Positions 34,672 through 42,473 of a stretch of DNA of 64,000 nt are shown here, piece by piece. This stretch comes from Nitrospira sp. (GTDB taxonomy: Bacteria; Nitrospirota; Nitrospiria; Nitrospirales; Nitrospiraceae). The stretch covers positions 124,001-188,000 of the forward strand of contig JACOEL010000002.1 of NCBI GenBank assembly GCA_024998625.1. The letters run 5' to 3'. Made by a program: the position numbers and the translations under genes. Under the pieces are notes generated by a model. The model saw only the letters and a list, made by a program, of their open reading frames with translations. It had not been told where the DNA came from and did not search any database. How positions within the stretch are numbered: the first letter of the stretch is position 1; each line of letters starts with the position of its first letter.

Positions 34672-35280
34672 TTACCCGCCCGCGTGTTTCCGCGGATCGA
34701 TCACCTGCCCCGTCATCGTGCCTTCCACACTGGCGAGATAACATTGCGCGACCGTCTCAGCCGGCAGGCCGATCGATGGGTCCATGCCTCTGGCGATGAG
34801 TGTTTCCGTCACCCAGGGCGGGCTGACGACATTCACGCGCAGGCTTCGTGGCAGGTCGATGGCGGCGGCGCGGACGAACCCTTCCAGGCCCGCATTGGCC
34901 ATGCTGATCGCGCAGCTGCCTTTCATGGGTTCCCGGCTGAGCATGCCGCTGGTGAGCGTGAACGAGCCGTGGTTGGTCACGAACGGTCTACCGATCCGCA
35001 CGAGATTCGCCTGGCCCATCAGTTTGTTCTTTAGTCCGATGAAATAATCGTCGTAGGTGAGGTCGTCCAGACTTGCGAACTTGGCGATCCCGGCGGTGCT
35101 CACAATTGCGTCGCAGGTGCCGATGGTTTTGAAGAGGCCGGTGATGGAGTCCGGCGAGGCCAGGTCAACCTGATACGTTCCCCGCTTGTGTCCCACCGGC
35201 ACCACCTCGTGCCGCGTCGAAAGCAGCTTTACGACGGCGGATCCGATGGTGCCTGTTCCTCCGATCACAATCACCCGCAT
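34672..35280 (-). CDS. Short-chain dehydrogenase/reductase
   Basis: A 202-residue Rossmann enzyme with GGGAGG 6 bases before ATG 35280. GGTGTIGSAVVKLL is the NAD(P)-binding loop (one step shorter than TGxxxGIG), and VVPVGHKRG marks NADP preference. The active site appears changed: the segment TLTSGMLSREPMKGSCAISMANAGLEGFVRAAAID gives Ser but the YxxxK motif is replaced by SMANAG, as in the short SDR group typified by YwnB/ArpT-like members. The substrate is unknown. Confidence 0.8.
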   Translation of the reverse strand: MRVIVIGGTGTIGSAVVKLLSTRHEVVPVGHKRGTYQVDLASPDSITGLFKTIGTCDAIVSTAGIAKFASLDDLTYDDYFIGLKNKLMGQANLVRIGRPFVTNHGSFTLTSGMLSREPMKGSCAISMANAGLEGFVRAAAIDLPRSLRVNVVSPPWVTETLIARGMDPSIGLPAETVAQCYLASVEGTMTGQVIDPRKHAGG

Positions 35281-35346
35281 GCCGGACCTCCCTTGTTCAT
35301 GTATCGCCGAGTGTAGTCATGGGACTCTGTGCGGCGCAAAAGTCGT

Positions 35347-35661
35347 TCACTCGGGACTGTCGATGACGTATTGCGCTCTGGCCGAGGGTTCTGCGGCAGG
35401 CTGAATGTGGCGGCAAGGGGGAATGTCCGCCTGCAATCGCCGCAAGAGCACCGTGATTTTCATGTTGGACGGAACCTCGCAGAGCCACACATGCATGCCG
35501 GATTCGAGATCGTCGAAGTGTCGCTGCACGGAGAACCCGGGTTTCTCCATGAAATAGGCGGAGAGAAATCCGTTGATGGCCTGGACCGTCCAGGGATGCT
35601 CCTTGATGTAGCGATAGGTGAGTCGAAGTTCTACGACTTGATGGCTCTGCTCTGCATCCAT
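35347..35661 (-). CDS. Hypothetical protein, 104 aa
   Basis: A 104-residue protein starting MDAEQSHQVVELRLTYRYIK with AAGGAG upstream. The segment EKPGFSVQRHFDDLESGMHVWLCE and LLRRLQADIPPCRHIQP show no motif that I recognise. It sits at the left edge of the scrambled accessory zone; its codon use is like the neighbours'. Confidence 0.5.
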   Translation of the reverse strand: MDAEQSHQVVELRLTYRYIKEHPWTVQAINGFLSAYFMEKPGFSVQRHFDDLESGMHVWLCEVPSNMKITVLLRRLQADIPPCRHIQPAAEPSARAQYVIDSPE

Positions 35662-36073
35662 AGGGCGGCGCTCCTTACTGAAAGTGACGGCGCACTGTAG
35701 CAAATTTCGGGGGATCTTTTCCTGATATCCCACCGATTGTCTGAAGCGGCCCGATCCATCGCGCGCATCGTAATGGTGAAGCGCTTTGGTATGGAGGCGA
35801 CGCTGCGTTCGCGTGCGTGATGGAAAGGATCGTGGCAGAAAGAAAGACTCCCGCCCCCTTTTGCCTGCCCAGGAAGCAATCCGGCTGGACGTCGCCACGA
35901 TGCCGTGAACCAGTTGCTCTCCAAAGTCCTCCCTGGCAGTCAGGTGACGAGTTGTGCCTCTGATCTCGTCGGGAACTTGACCACCGTCACCGATCCGGAT
36001 AGCGTGCTGACCATGACGTACGATCGGACGAGCCGGCTGACCACGAAGTGAGCCTGTTGGATCCGGATGAGGG
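35662..36073. other. Scrambled stretch with Rhs fossil
   Basis: Between the 104-residue gene and the coiled-coil gene there is no intact gene. The last part holds a broken YD-repeat fragment (35899-36051). The first 240 bases show no other recognisable feature. Confidence 0.4.
35899..36051 (+). pseudogene. Rhs/YD-repeat fragment (left)
   Basis: A 50-codon frame ending in TGA reads DLVGNLTTVTDPDSVLTMTY followed by DRTSRL, the YD repeat of Rhs polymorphic toxins (usual form Y-D-x-x-G-R-L). There is no start or upstream continuation, so it is a remnant. A second fragment lies at 36749-36859. Confidence 0.6.
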
Positions 36074-36274
36074 CTAGCGGGGTGGTTTAGGCAGGCGCCG
36101 GGACCGTTGGGCGCCAAGTGCGAATTCCAGCGCGGCTTCGAGGCGAATCACACGCGCGTTGAGGTCTTCGATATGCGATTGCTGCTTGGCCACCGTGGCG
36201 CTGAGTTGGTCCACTTTGTCGTTCAGCTTGATGGTGTTGGCGAACGCATCCCACACACGCTCGGTGAGCCCCAT
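36074..36274 (-). CDS. Coiled-coil partner protein, 66 aa
   Basis: A 66-residue protein starting MGLTERVWDAFANTIKLNDK. The stretch DQLSATVAKQQSHIEDLNARVIRLEAALEFAL has heptad spacing with leucine and isoleucine at a and d, so a coiled coil is likely; the tail is basic and proline-rich. Its ATG lies 2 bases after the stop of the ribbon-helix-helix gene, which is a clear operon. The pair is of unknown function; toxin-antitoxin-like organisation is only a possibility, as this protein has no toxin motif. Confidence 0.65.
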   Translation of the reverse strand: MGLTERVWDAFANTIKLNDKVDQLSATVAKQQSHIEDLNARVIRLEAALEFALGAQRSRRLPKPPR

Positions 36275-36276
36275 CG

Positions 36277-36558
36277 TTATCCTTTCTTAGGGGTTCTGGA
36301 GAGCGCCTGCATGCGCGCTTCCGACTCCGCCACCAAGGCGAGGGTTTTGTCGATCGAGCGAATGGTTTTCTTCGTCTCCCGGATGACTCGCTTGGCCATG
36401 TGATCCAACAGCGCTGGATCGTCAGCCGGAGCATAGCGCTCGCCGCCCTCTCGCAGGAGTTCTGCCATGGTGAGGTTGGCGGCTTTTGCCTTTTGTGCAA
36501 GCCGACGTTTTTGGCTGGGGCTCATCAGGACTGGAACTTGAACCATCGTAGATGGCAT
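36277..36558 (-). CDS. Ribbon-helix-helix-type DNA-binding protein
   Basis: A 93-residue protein with GGAGG 6 bases before ATG 36558. MVQVPVLMSPSQKRRLAQKA followed by AANLTMAELLREGGERY is the strand-helix-helix pattern of MetJ/Arc or MobC-like proteins. The C-terminal half is helical and basic. A near-perfect palindrome lies 20 bases upstream, suggesting self-repression. It is the first gene of a pair with the coiled-coil protein. The two sit between Rhs fossils. Confidence 0.7.
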   Translation of the reverse strand: MPSTMVQVPVLMSPSQKRRLAQKAKAANLTMAELLREGGERYAPADDPALLDHMAKRVIRETKKTIRSIDKTLALVAESEARMQALSRTPKKG

Positions 36559-36577
36559 GTGGGCCTCCATCGAGAGC

Positions 36578-36598
36578 GATATATAGGTGCTATATATC
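36578..36598. promoter_or_regulatory. Palindromic operator candidate
   Basis: GATATATA (36578-36585) and TATATATC (36591-36598) are perfect 8-base arms with a five-base spacer, AT-rich in a GC-rich setting, and they start 20 bases upstream of the ribbon-helix-helix start. This is a typical site for such a protein, overlapping its own promoter. Confidence 0.6.
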
Positions 36599-36748
36599 AT
36601 ACAAACGGAGGGGCTGTCGATGAGATCAGGAAGGCAGGATTCCCGGTGGACACAGGGTCGTGCCCCTGTTCCCGTCGCACGAGCAGAGGACGGACACACA
36701 ACGGGAGATGTTCAACCGAAAAAGGTCGTGCGGACGAGCGTCTCACTG

Positions 36749-36859
36749 GGTCGGTTATCGACTGTCACGAGTCATGGCTATGATGCCCTCAATTGCCTTC
36801 AGTCTCTCACCCAGCCCAGTGCCCCAGCGGCCATGCTGCCGAACTTGCCGGCCGCTTAG
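36749..36859 (+). pseudogene. Rhs/YD-repeat fragment (right)
   Basis: The plus-strand frame reads GRLSTVTSHGYDALNCLQSL and then LTQPSAPAA before TAG at 36857. YDALN is the YD repeat, here with Cys in place of the usual Arg. It is on the same strand as the left fragment, with the ribbon-helix-helix pair on the other strand between them. Confidence 0.6.
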
Positions 36860-36938
36860 CCGGGCGGATGGCAGCGCCGCCGATCCCGCGTGCGGCAGGA
36901 CGGGCACGCTCCGACTGGCACGACCTTCGATCATCTAA

Positions 36939-37035
36939 GGAAGGGCTGATTAATGCCCGCTTTTGATCGGTCGGCGTCTAAAACACCGAGAATTTAACCA
37001 TCGTTGTCGGGAACATCGAATTAATCAGACCTTCC
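36939..37035. mobile_element. IS5-like MITE, 97 bp
   Basis: The ends GGAAGGGCTGATTAAT (36939-36954) and the reverse complement of 37020-37035 match at 15 of 16 bases. CTAA lies just outside both ends (36935-36938 and 37036-37039), a 4-base target duplication of the YTAR type made by IS5-group transposases. No transposase fits in 97 bp, so it is a non-autonomous element. Confidence 0.75.
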
Positions 37036-37093
37036 CTAACATTGAGACCGTCGTGAGGATCTGTGTAAGGTACGGCATGGAGGACTTCATGAC

Positions 37094-37930
37094 ATGCTGA
37101 CTGCCTATAATCAGGTGCCTATTCCGTCGTTCATGTACGGAACCGCCTGGAAAAAAGAAGCGACGATACAACTCGTGTTGCAGGCCGTGGCGGCGGGGTT
37201 CACCGCGATCGATACGGCCAATCAGTTGATCCACTATGAGGAAGCCTTGGTCGGAGAGGCGCTGATGGAGCTGGCGAAGCGGGGCACGCCTCGGGACCGG
37301 CTCTTTCTGCAAACCAAGTTCACGCCGGTGAACGGTCAGGATCATCGCACGCCTTACGATGTGCAAGCCGATCTCACCACGCAGGTGAAACAATCTTTCG
37401 ACAGTTCCCTCGCCCATCTCCACACCGACTATCTCGATTCGTATGTCTTACACGGCCCCTATGGGAGGCGCGGGTTGAGCGATGCCGACTGGGAGGTCTG
37501 GACGGCGATTGAAGCGCTCTACGATGCGAGGAAGACGAAGATGATCGGCATCAGCAACGTGACGCCGGATCAACTCACGCTGCTTTGTGCGCGGGCAGCT
37601 CATAAGCCGATGGTAGTGCAGAATCGCTGTTATGCCGCGCTGGGCTGGGATCAGGATGTGCGAGCGATCTGCCGGACTCACGGTATCATCTACCAAGGGT
37701 TCTCGCTGCTGACGGCGAATCGGGAGTTGTTCGCCGATCCCGAGGTCCGGGCCATGGCCGCCAAATACGGCATGGGGCTCGCGCAACTGGTGTTCCGGTT
37801 CGCCATGCAGATGGGCATGTTGCCGTTGACCGGCACGACCGATCCACGACACATGCAGGAAGACCTGCGCTCTGACCAATTCACGATCGCGCCCGATGAT
37901 CTCCAGCGATTGGAAATCATCGGGATGTAA
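37094..37930 (+). CDS. Aldo/keto reductase
   Basis: A 278-residue TIM-barrel enzyme. FTAIDTANQLIHYEEALVGE has the catalytic Asp, with a Tyr five residues on replaced by Gln-Leu in the expected DxxxxY position, and LFLQTKFTPVNGQ the Lys; HGPY is the family His. The NADPH-binding end is LTGTTDPRHMQEDLRSDQF. The substrate is unknown. GGAGG lies 10 bases before ATG 37094. The antiporter gene follows. Confidence 0.85.
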   Translation: MLTAYNQVPIPSFMYGTAWKKEATIQLVLQAVAAGFTAIDTANQLIHYEEALVGEALMELAKRGTPRDRLFLQTKFTPVNGQDHRTPYDVQADLTTQVKQSFDSSLAHLHTDYLDSYVLHGPYGRRGLSDADWEVWTAIEALYDARKTKMIGISNVTPDQLTLLCARAAHKPMVVQNRCYAALGWDQDVRAICRTHGIIYQGFSLLTANRELFADPEVRAMAAKYGMGLAQLVFRFAMQMGMLPLTGTTDPRHMQEDLRSDQFTIAPDDLQRLEIIGM

Positions 37931-37998
37931 GCGGTTTCCTGTAGCAGCGGCGATTGGCCGGGCCCGCGCGATCGCCGCAGAAACAGTCTTGGGCATCG

Positions 37999-39615
37999 AT
38001 GGAAAGCCTGCATCAACTCGAAATCATCATCATGTTGCTCGCGGTGGTGCTCGCGTTGACGACCATCGCGCAGAAGATTCGTATCCCGTATCCGATCTTT
38101 CTAGTGTTGGGCGGTTTGACGCTGGGACTGGTGCCGGGCTTGCCCGCAGTGACACTCCATCCCGACCTCGTATTCCTGGTCTTCCTGCCGCCGATCCTAT
38201 GGGCGGCCGCCTATTTCACGTCCCTGCGCGAGTTTCGCCAAAATCTCCGGCCGATTTCGCTTCTGGCGGTGGGGTTGGTGCTGGCCACGTCCGCCGGGGT
38301 GGCCTGGGTCGCGCACGCTCTCCTGCCTGGAATCGGCTGGGCGGAAGCCATTGCGTTGGGCGCGATTGTCTCGCCGCCAGACGCCGTGTCTGCGACGGCC
38401 ATCGGCAAACGCCTGAGAATCCCGCCACGGATCGTCACCATCCTGGAGGGTGAAAGCCTGGTCAACGACGCCACGGCGCTGGTGCTGTATCGAGCGGCCG
38501 TAGGCGCCGCCGTCAGCGGTTCGTTTGCACTCGGTCATACGCTGTTTGAGTTCGTATGCGCCGCGCTGGCGGGTGTCGTCATCGGCCTCGGTGTGGCCTG
38601 GCTCACGCGGTGGGCGCTCTGTGCGACGGAAGATGGTTTTACGCAGATCGGCGTGACGTTGTTGGCGCCCTATGTCGCCTGGGTGTGCGGTGAGTCGGTG
38701 CATGCCTCTGCAGTGCTGGCTTGTGTGGCTGGTGGGCTGTACCTTCGTCAGTCGTTCAGCGGCGCGGTGTCCCCGGCCACCAGATTGCAAGCACGTGCAG
38801 TGTGGGATCTCCTGATCTTTATCTTGAATGGAGTCATCTTTATCCTGATCGGCCTGCAGTTGGGCGCGTTACGCGACTCGGTGCCGCCGGGCCAGTTCGG
38901 CCCGGTGCTCATTGCCGGGGCCTGGGTGAGCGCGACTGCGATCGTAGTGCGGCTTCTCTGGGTGCCGTTGGCCGCTCTCATCCCCAGATGGGTGAGCACG
39001 ACATTACGTGAACGTGATCCGATGCCTCCCTGGTCCGCCCTGTTCCTCATTTCCTGGACCGGGATGCGCGGGATCGTGACCCTGGCAGCCGCGTTGGCGC
39101 TACCGGTGACAACCAGCACCGGTGTGCCGTTTCCGTTTCGCTCTGAGATTATTCTCATCAGCTTCACCGTGATTCTTGCGACCTTGGTCCTGCAGGGCCT
39201 CTCGTTGCCGCCGATCATCAGGCTGATGCATCTCAAAGAAGACGATGGTCTGGAACAAGAAGAAACATTGGCGCGGGAACATGCGGTGACGGTGGCCTTG
39301 AATCGGCTGGATCAAGTCGTCATAGAAAACTGGGTGTCGCTGGAGCAGGTCGAGCGGGTGCGGCTGCGGTACCTCCAACGGCTGGAGCGCCTCACCCGGG
39401 CCGGTCTGGCGGAGGAACAGATGTCCACCTCGACCACTGAATCGGACCAGCGTCTGCAGCATGAAGTGCTCACGGCCGAGCGGGTCGCCTTGATCGGGCT
39501 TCGGGATAACGGCACGATCAGCGACGAAGTCCTGCATCGCTTAGAGCAGGAACTCGATGTGGCTGCGCTTCACCTGGGTGTCGGCGAGCGACGTCCCGGC
39601 CGGAGCCAAAACTAG
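37999..39615 (+). CDS. Na+/H+ antiporter, CPA1 family
   Basis: A 538-residue transporter with about twelve membrane helices and a 110-residue soluble C-terminus. The ion-binding pair is in SPPDAVSATAIGKRLRIPPR and ILEGESLVNDATALVLY (the ND of CPA1). GMRGIVTLAAALALP is the conserved helix near the end. It exchanges protons for sodium, keeping pH and ion balance. The cytoplasmic tail is helical and may regulate it. ATG 37999 is used; the frame extends upstream without a better start. Confidence 0.9.
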   Translation: MESLHQLEIIIMLLAVVLALTTIAQKIRIPYPIFLVLGGLTLGLVPGLPAVTLHPDLVFLVFLPPILWAAAYFTSLREFRQNLRPISLLAVGLVLATSAGVAWVAHALLPGIGWAEAIALGAIVSPPDAVSATAIGKRLRIPPRIVTILEGESLVNDATALVLYRAAVGAAVSGSFALGHTLFEFVCAALAGVVIGLGVAWLTRWALCATEDGFTQIGVTLLAPYVAWVCGESVHASAVLACVAGGLYLRQSFSGAVSPATRLQARAVWDLLIFILNGVIFILIGLQLGALRDSVPPGQFGPVLIAGAWVSATAIVVRLLWVPLAALIPRWVSTTLRERDPMPPWSALFLISWTGMRGIVTLAAALALPVTTSTGVPFPFRSEIILISFTVILATLVLQGLSLPPIIRLMHLKEDDGLEQEETLAREHAVTVALNRLDQVVIENWVSLEQVERVRLRYLQRLERLTRAGLAEEQMSTSTTESDQRLQHEVLTAERVALIGLRDNGTISDEVLHRLEQELDVAALHLGVGERRPGRSQN

Positions 39616-39713
39616 AGGGGCGTGAGTCTGGTCGGCCTGTGAGAAGTTCGCCGTAGCCTGGTAATCTGTTTGGCTACGCCGTATCGGCGATAACAACGTC
39701 GAACGTTGCCTCG

Positions 39714-41006
39714 TTAAAAATACTGCGTGATCCCCACTTGAATAAGCGAATTGGGACTGGGGGACAGCAATTGCGCACAATCCACACGCAGCAACGTATT
39801 GGTGAGAAACGTGGGCACCACCCTGATGCCTGCCCCGACATTGACCGTGCCTATCCAATCCCTCTGACTACCTTCGTCGCTAAACGGTTGAAAGGCGCCG
39901 AAATCTGAGAAGAGCACGCCCTGGAGCGCCCAGCGTGGTGCGATTTGAATCGCATGCCGCAATTCCAGATTTGTATACGTTTGCGCCCGGTTGCGGTAGA
40001 GATTATCGGAGAGCCCTCTGACTCCCGCAATGCTCCCCATCAATATACTGTGGTTTGGATTGCGGCTGTTGTTCACCGCCTCGGCGACCGTATTGATCAT
40101 CAGGACCGTCATGGGTGTCAGGGGGATTCCCTGGAGGTATCGAAGGCGCGCCTCGTGACGGGGCTGATTCGCGCCGAGGAAGTAACCAGGCCGGAGTTCC
40201 AGCGCGATGCGATACCCGAAGGGCACGAGATCGTGCCAATGGTATCGGTCCCAGGTCACTTCAGGAATGAGGCCTACATAGTAGCCATCCGGTGGCCGCG
40301 CCCCTGTCCCCGTTTGGTCTTGCACGAGTTCGCGGTAGATTTTGGCGACCACCTCATACCGCAAGGGAGATCCGTACGCAAAAGGTCCTTTGAGCTCAAA
40401 CTCTCCGCCGATGCGGTTGCGCGTCCACGTGGCGGTCGAATCGGCAAACCGAATGCCGTTACTCGCATAGGAACCCTTCACCTCTTTCGCCCAGCGGTCC
40501 GGTCGGTAGGCGTGTTCTGAGATCCACACATCCACATTCGGTCCTCGCTGGCTGTAATTGAACTGACCACCGATCTGCGTGCCCGTGCCGTCCAGGTTGT
40601 ATTCCACGAGACCGGCGGTGGCATTCAGGTCTTTGACGCTGGTGCCGCTCGTGAAGCTCAAGATGGGAGAGAGCGTGAATTTCTCCCGCACGTCCACGGC
40701 GATTGTGCCGTCCTGTGTCGCCACCTTCACCCGATCGAAAAGGCTGAGGTTTCGGATGCGCCTCTCAAACTCCTCGACCTCTGCGCGGGTGAAATGTGAG
40801 GGGATCGGACGTGGAAGCAATCTTCGGATCGTATCTTCTGTGGTATGCAGCAGGCCGCTGATTTCCAACTTGTTAATCGCAATGGTTCCGTCCTCTGCAT
40901 GAGCGGGATGTGCAGGTGCAGCATACAGAATGATGACCATCGCACAGTAGCGAATGATCGAAAAGATCCATGTGCGGACGTTTCGACTGAAATGAGTAAC
41001 ATGCAT
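39714..41006 (-). CDS. Omp85/BamA-superfamily outer-membrane protein, single POTRA
   Basis: A 430-residue protein with GGAGG 6 bases before ATG 41006 and a signal sequence (MVIILYAAPAHPAHA). One POTRA domain fits residues 40-110 (INKLEISGLLHTTEDTIRRL, LSLFDRVKVATQDGTIAVDV). The rest is a beta barrel with the family's late VRGLSDNLYRNRAQTYTNLE segment and terminal Phe (ITQYF). It is shorter than BamA (five POTRA) and TamA (three). Export or insertion of a specific partner is likely; nothing nearby names it. Confidence 0.8.
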   Translation of the reverse strand: MHVTHFSRNVRTWIFSIIRYCAMVIILYAAPAHPAHAEDGTIAINKLEISGLLHTTEDTIRRLLPRPIPSHFTRAEVEEFERRIRNLSLFDRVKVATQDGTIAVDVREKFTLSPILSFTSGTSVKDLNATAGLVEYNLDGTGTQIGGQFNYSQRGPNVDVWISEHAYRPDRWAKEVKGSYASNGIRFADSTATWTRNRIGGEFELKGPFAYGSPLRYEVVAKIYRELVQDQTGTGARPPDGYYVGLIPEVTWDRYHWHDLVPFGYRIALELRPGYFLGANQPRHEARLRYLQGIPLTPMTVLMINTVAEAVNNSRNPNHSILMGSIAGVRGLSDNLYRNRAQTYTNLELRHAIQIAPRWALQGVLFSDFGAFQPFSDEGSQRDWIGTVNVGAGIRVVPTFLTNTLLRVDCAQLLSPSPNSLIQVGITQYF

Positions 41007-41080
41007 CGCAGGCCTCCATGAATGAAATCACGGTTTCACCGTGAGGAACGGCGGAACCGTCAGTGGAGACTGGATGTGGT

Positions 41081-41437
41081 TTAGATTCGAAGGGGAAGGA
41101 GGAGCGGAACAGGGCTGCTGCGCGGCGGCCGCTCATGAGAGGGGTCCGCTCGTGTGCTCGAGAGAGACGGCAGGCAGGCGGAAATGAGAATGGTCTCGAA
41201 GGCTACCCATGCCAAGGCCGGCCACGCGATTTCTACCTGGCTGTCGGTTTTCTGCGACGCCATCAGGATATGTTCGGCTGGATTGTCGAGCTCTTCCGGA
41301 AGAGGAGTTCCTTCGGCGGACGTACTGAGAACAGGCCCCTCGAAAGCAAGGTCCATGACCAGCTCTCCGGTAATCACGAGCGAGACGAGCAGAGTCAGCC
41401 AGGCGACCACCCCGGTGTGTCGTGCCATTGTTCTCAT
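41081..41437 (-). CDS. Small two-helix membrane protein
   Basis: About 118 residues with two membrane helices (GVVAWLTLLVSLVITGELV, WPALAWVAFETILISACLP) joined by a 35-residue acidic loop, and a Pro/Arg-rich tail. Starts at 41446, 41437 and 41428 are possible; none has a strong ribosome site. It lies 74 bp upstream of the Omp85-type gene on the same strand. The function is unknown. Confidence 0.5.
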   Translation of the reverse strand: MRTMARHTGVVAWLTLLVSLVITGELVMDLAFEGPVLSTSAEGTPLPEELDNPAEHILMASQKTDSQVEIAWPALAWVAFETILISACLPSLSSTRADPSHERPPRSSPVPLLLPLRI

Positions 41438-41583
41438 GCACAGCATGCATCCAAATATAGGGTCGGGACAGCGGTCTGTCAATTGATGTCGCTCAGTGGG
41501 GGCAAGATGGCTGCGGCGAGCTTCTCGTTCCAGGTGAGGTGTCCCGTCTTGACGCGCACGCCTGCTGCGGGTAGGTTCGCGCC

Positions 41584-42054
41584 ATGTCGATTTGTCTCAC
41601 TCATGCCCAACCGTCCGATGCGCCGCTCGTTGCCGATCTAGTCGGTGAGCTATTGCACGAGATCATGATGGCCCTTGGCGCCAAGGCCTTCGGATTCTCC
41701 CATGCCGAGACCGAAGCGCGGGCGCGGCGCTGGCTGGCAGACGGGACTTATACGGTGTTATTGGCGTATCACGTCGAGAAGGTTGCCGGTTTTCTGGCAC
41801 TCTCTGAAAGTCGTGCCCTCTATGCGGAAGGCGCTTTCGGGATCATTCCGGATTTGTATGTGCGTCCGGCATTCAGGTCCTGCAACGTGGGCACCGGACT
41901 CGTGGCAGAGGCCAAGAAGCTGTCCCGCGCACGAGGATGGACCAGGCTGGAGGTGACGACACCTCCACTCCCGCAGTTCGACCGGACTCTGGCGTTTTAT
42001 GAACGACAGGGATTCAGCATTTCCGGCGGGCGGAAAATGAAACTGTCTCTGTGA
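41584..42054 (+). CDS. GNAT-family N-acetyltransferase
   Basis: A 156-residue acetyltransferase with the GNAT motif A region LYVRPAFRSCNVGTGLVAEA and the following YERQGFSISGGRK. CoA binds at the RxxGxG-like CNVGTG loop. The substrate is unknown. The last four bases overlap the start of the peptidase gene (GTGA), so it is translationally coupled to it. Confidence 0.85.
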   Translation: MSICLTHAQPSDAPLVADLVGELLHEIMMALGAKAFGFSHAETEARARRWLADGTYTVLLAYHVEKVAGFLALSESRALYAEGAFGIIPDLYVRPAFRSCNVGTGLVAEAKKLSRARGWTRLEVTTPPLPQFDRTLAFYERQGFSISGGRKMKLSL

Positions 42055-42470
42055 TCCGGCCCGTGGTTCAAGAAGAGCGAACCGGTTGTGGCATCGCGGC
42101 AGCGGCCGCGTTGGGAGGTGTGTCCTATGCGCACGCGAAGGCCGTCGCCGCTTCGTTGGGCATCTCTGCTGAAGATCCGAAGCTGTGGTCCGAAACGGCA
42201 TCGGTGCGGCGGCTGGTGACACAATTCGGTCTGCGTGCCGCAGGGACGCGAAGGCCATTCCGCTCATGGGCTGGTTTGCCGGATTGTGCGTTGCTGGCCA
42301 TCAAGTGGCATCTGGAACAGGGGCGACCGTTCTGGCATTGGGTGGTGTTCGTGCGAGAGAATGGCCGGTCGTACGTGGTAGATTCCAATCCGACATTGAA
42401 GGCTTCCCTTCGGACCGACTTCGGGCGTATGAGGCCGGTGTGGTTTCTGTCTGTGACGAGGAAGAGGTAA
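42051..42470 (+). CDS. C39-like cysteine peptidase, 139 aa
   Basis: A 139-residue papain-fold protein starting at GTG 42051. EERTGCGIAAAAALGGVSY has the catalytic Cys (residue 13) with the Gln-X-X-X-X-X-Cys oxyanion Gln; FWHWVVF the His and VVDSNPT the Asp. This is the core of the C39 family, which cleaves double-Gly leader peptides, but without the ABC transporter domains. It may be a stand-alone peptidase. It is coupled to the GNAT gene. Confidence 0.7.
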   Translation: MIRPVVQEERTGCGIAAAAALGGVSYAHAKAVAASLGISAEDPKLWSETASVRRLVTQFGLRAAGTRRPFRSWAGLPDCALLAIKWHLEQGRPFWHWVVFVRENGRSYVVDSNPTLKASLRTDFGRMRPVWFLSVTRKR

Positions 42471-42473
42471 CGG

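Larger units (their letters stand above)
36599..37093. other. Scrambled stretch with Rhs fossil and MITE
   Basis: No intact gene lies here. It holds the second YD-repeat fragment (36749-36859) and the IS5-like MITE (36939-37035). The rest carries no feature that I can support. Confidence 0.45.
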
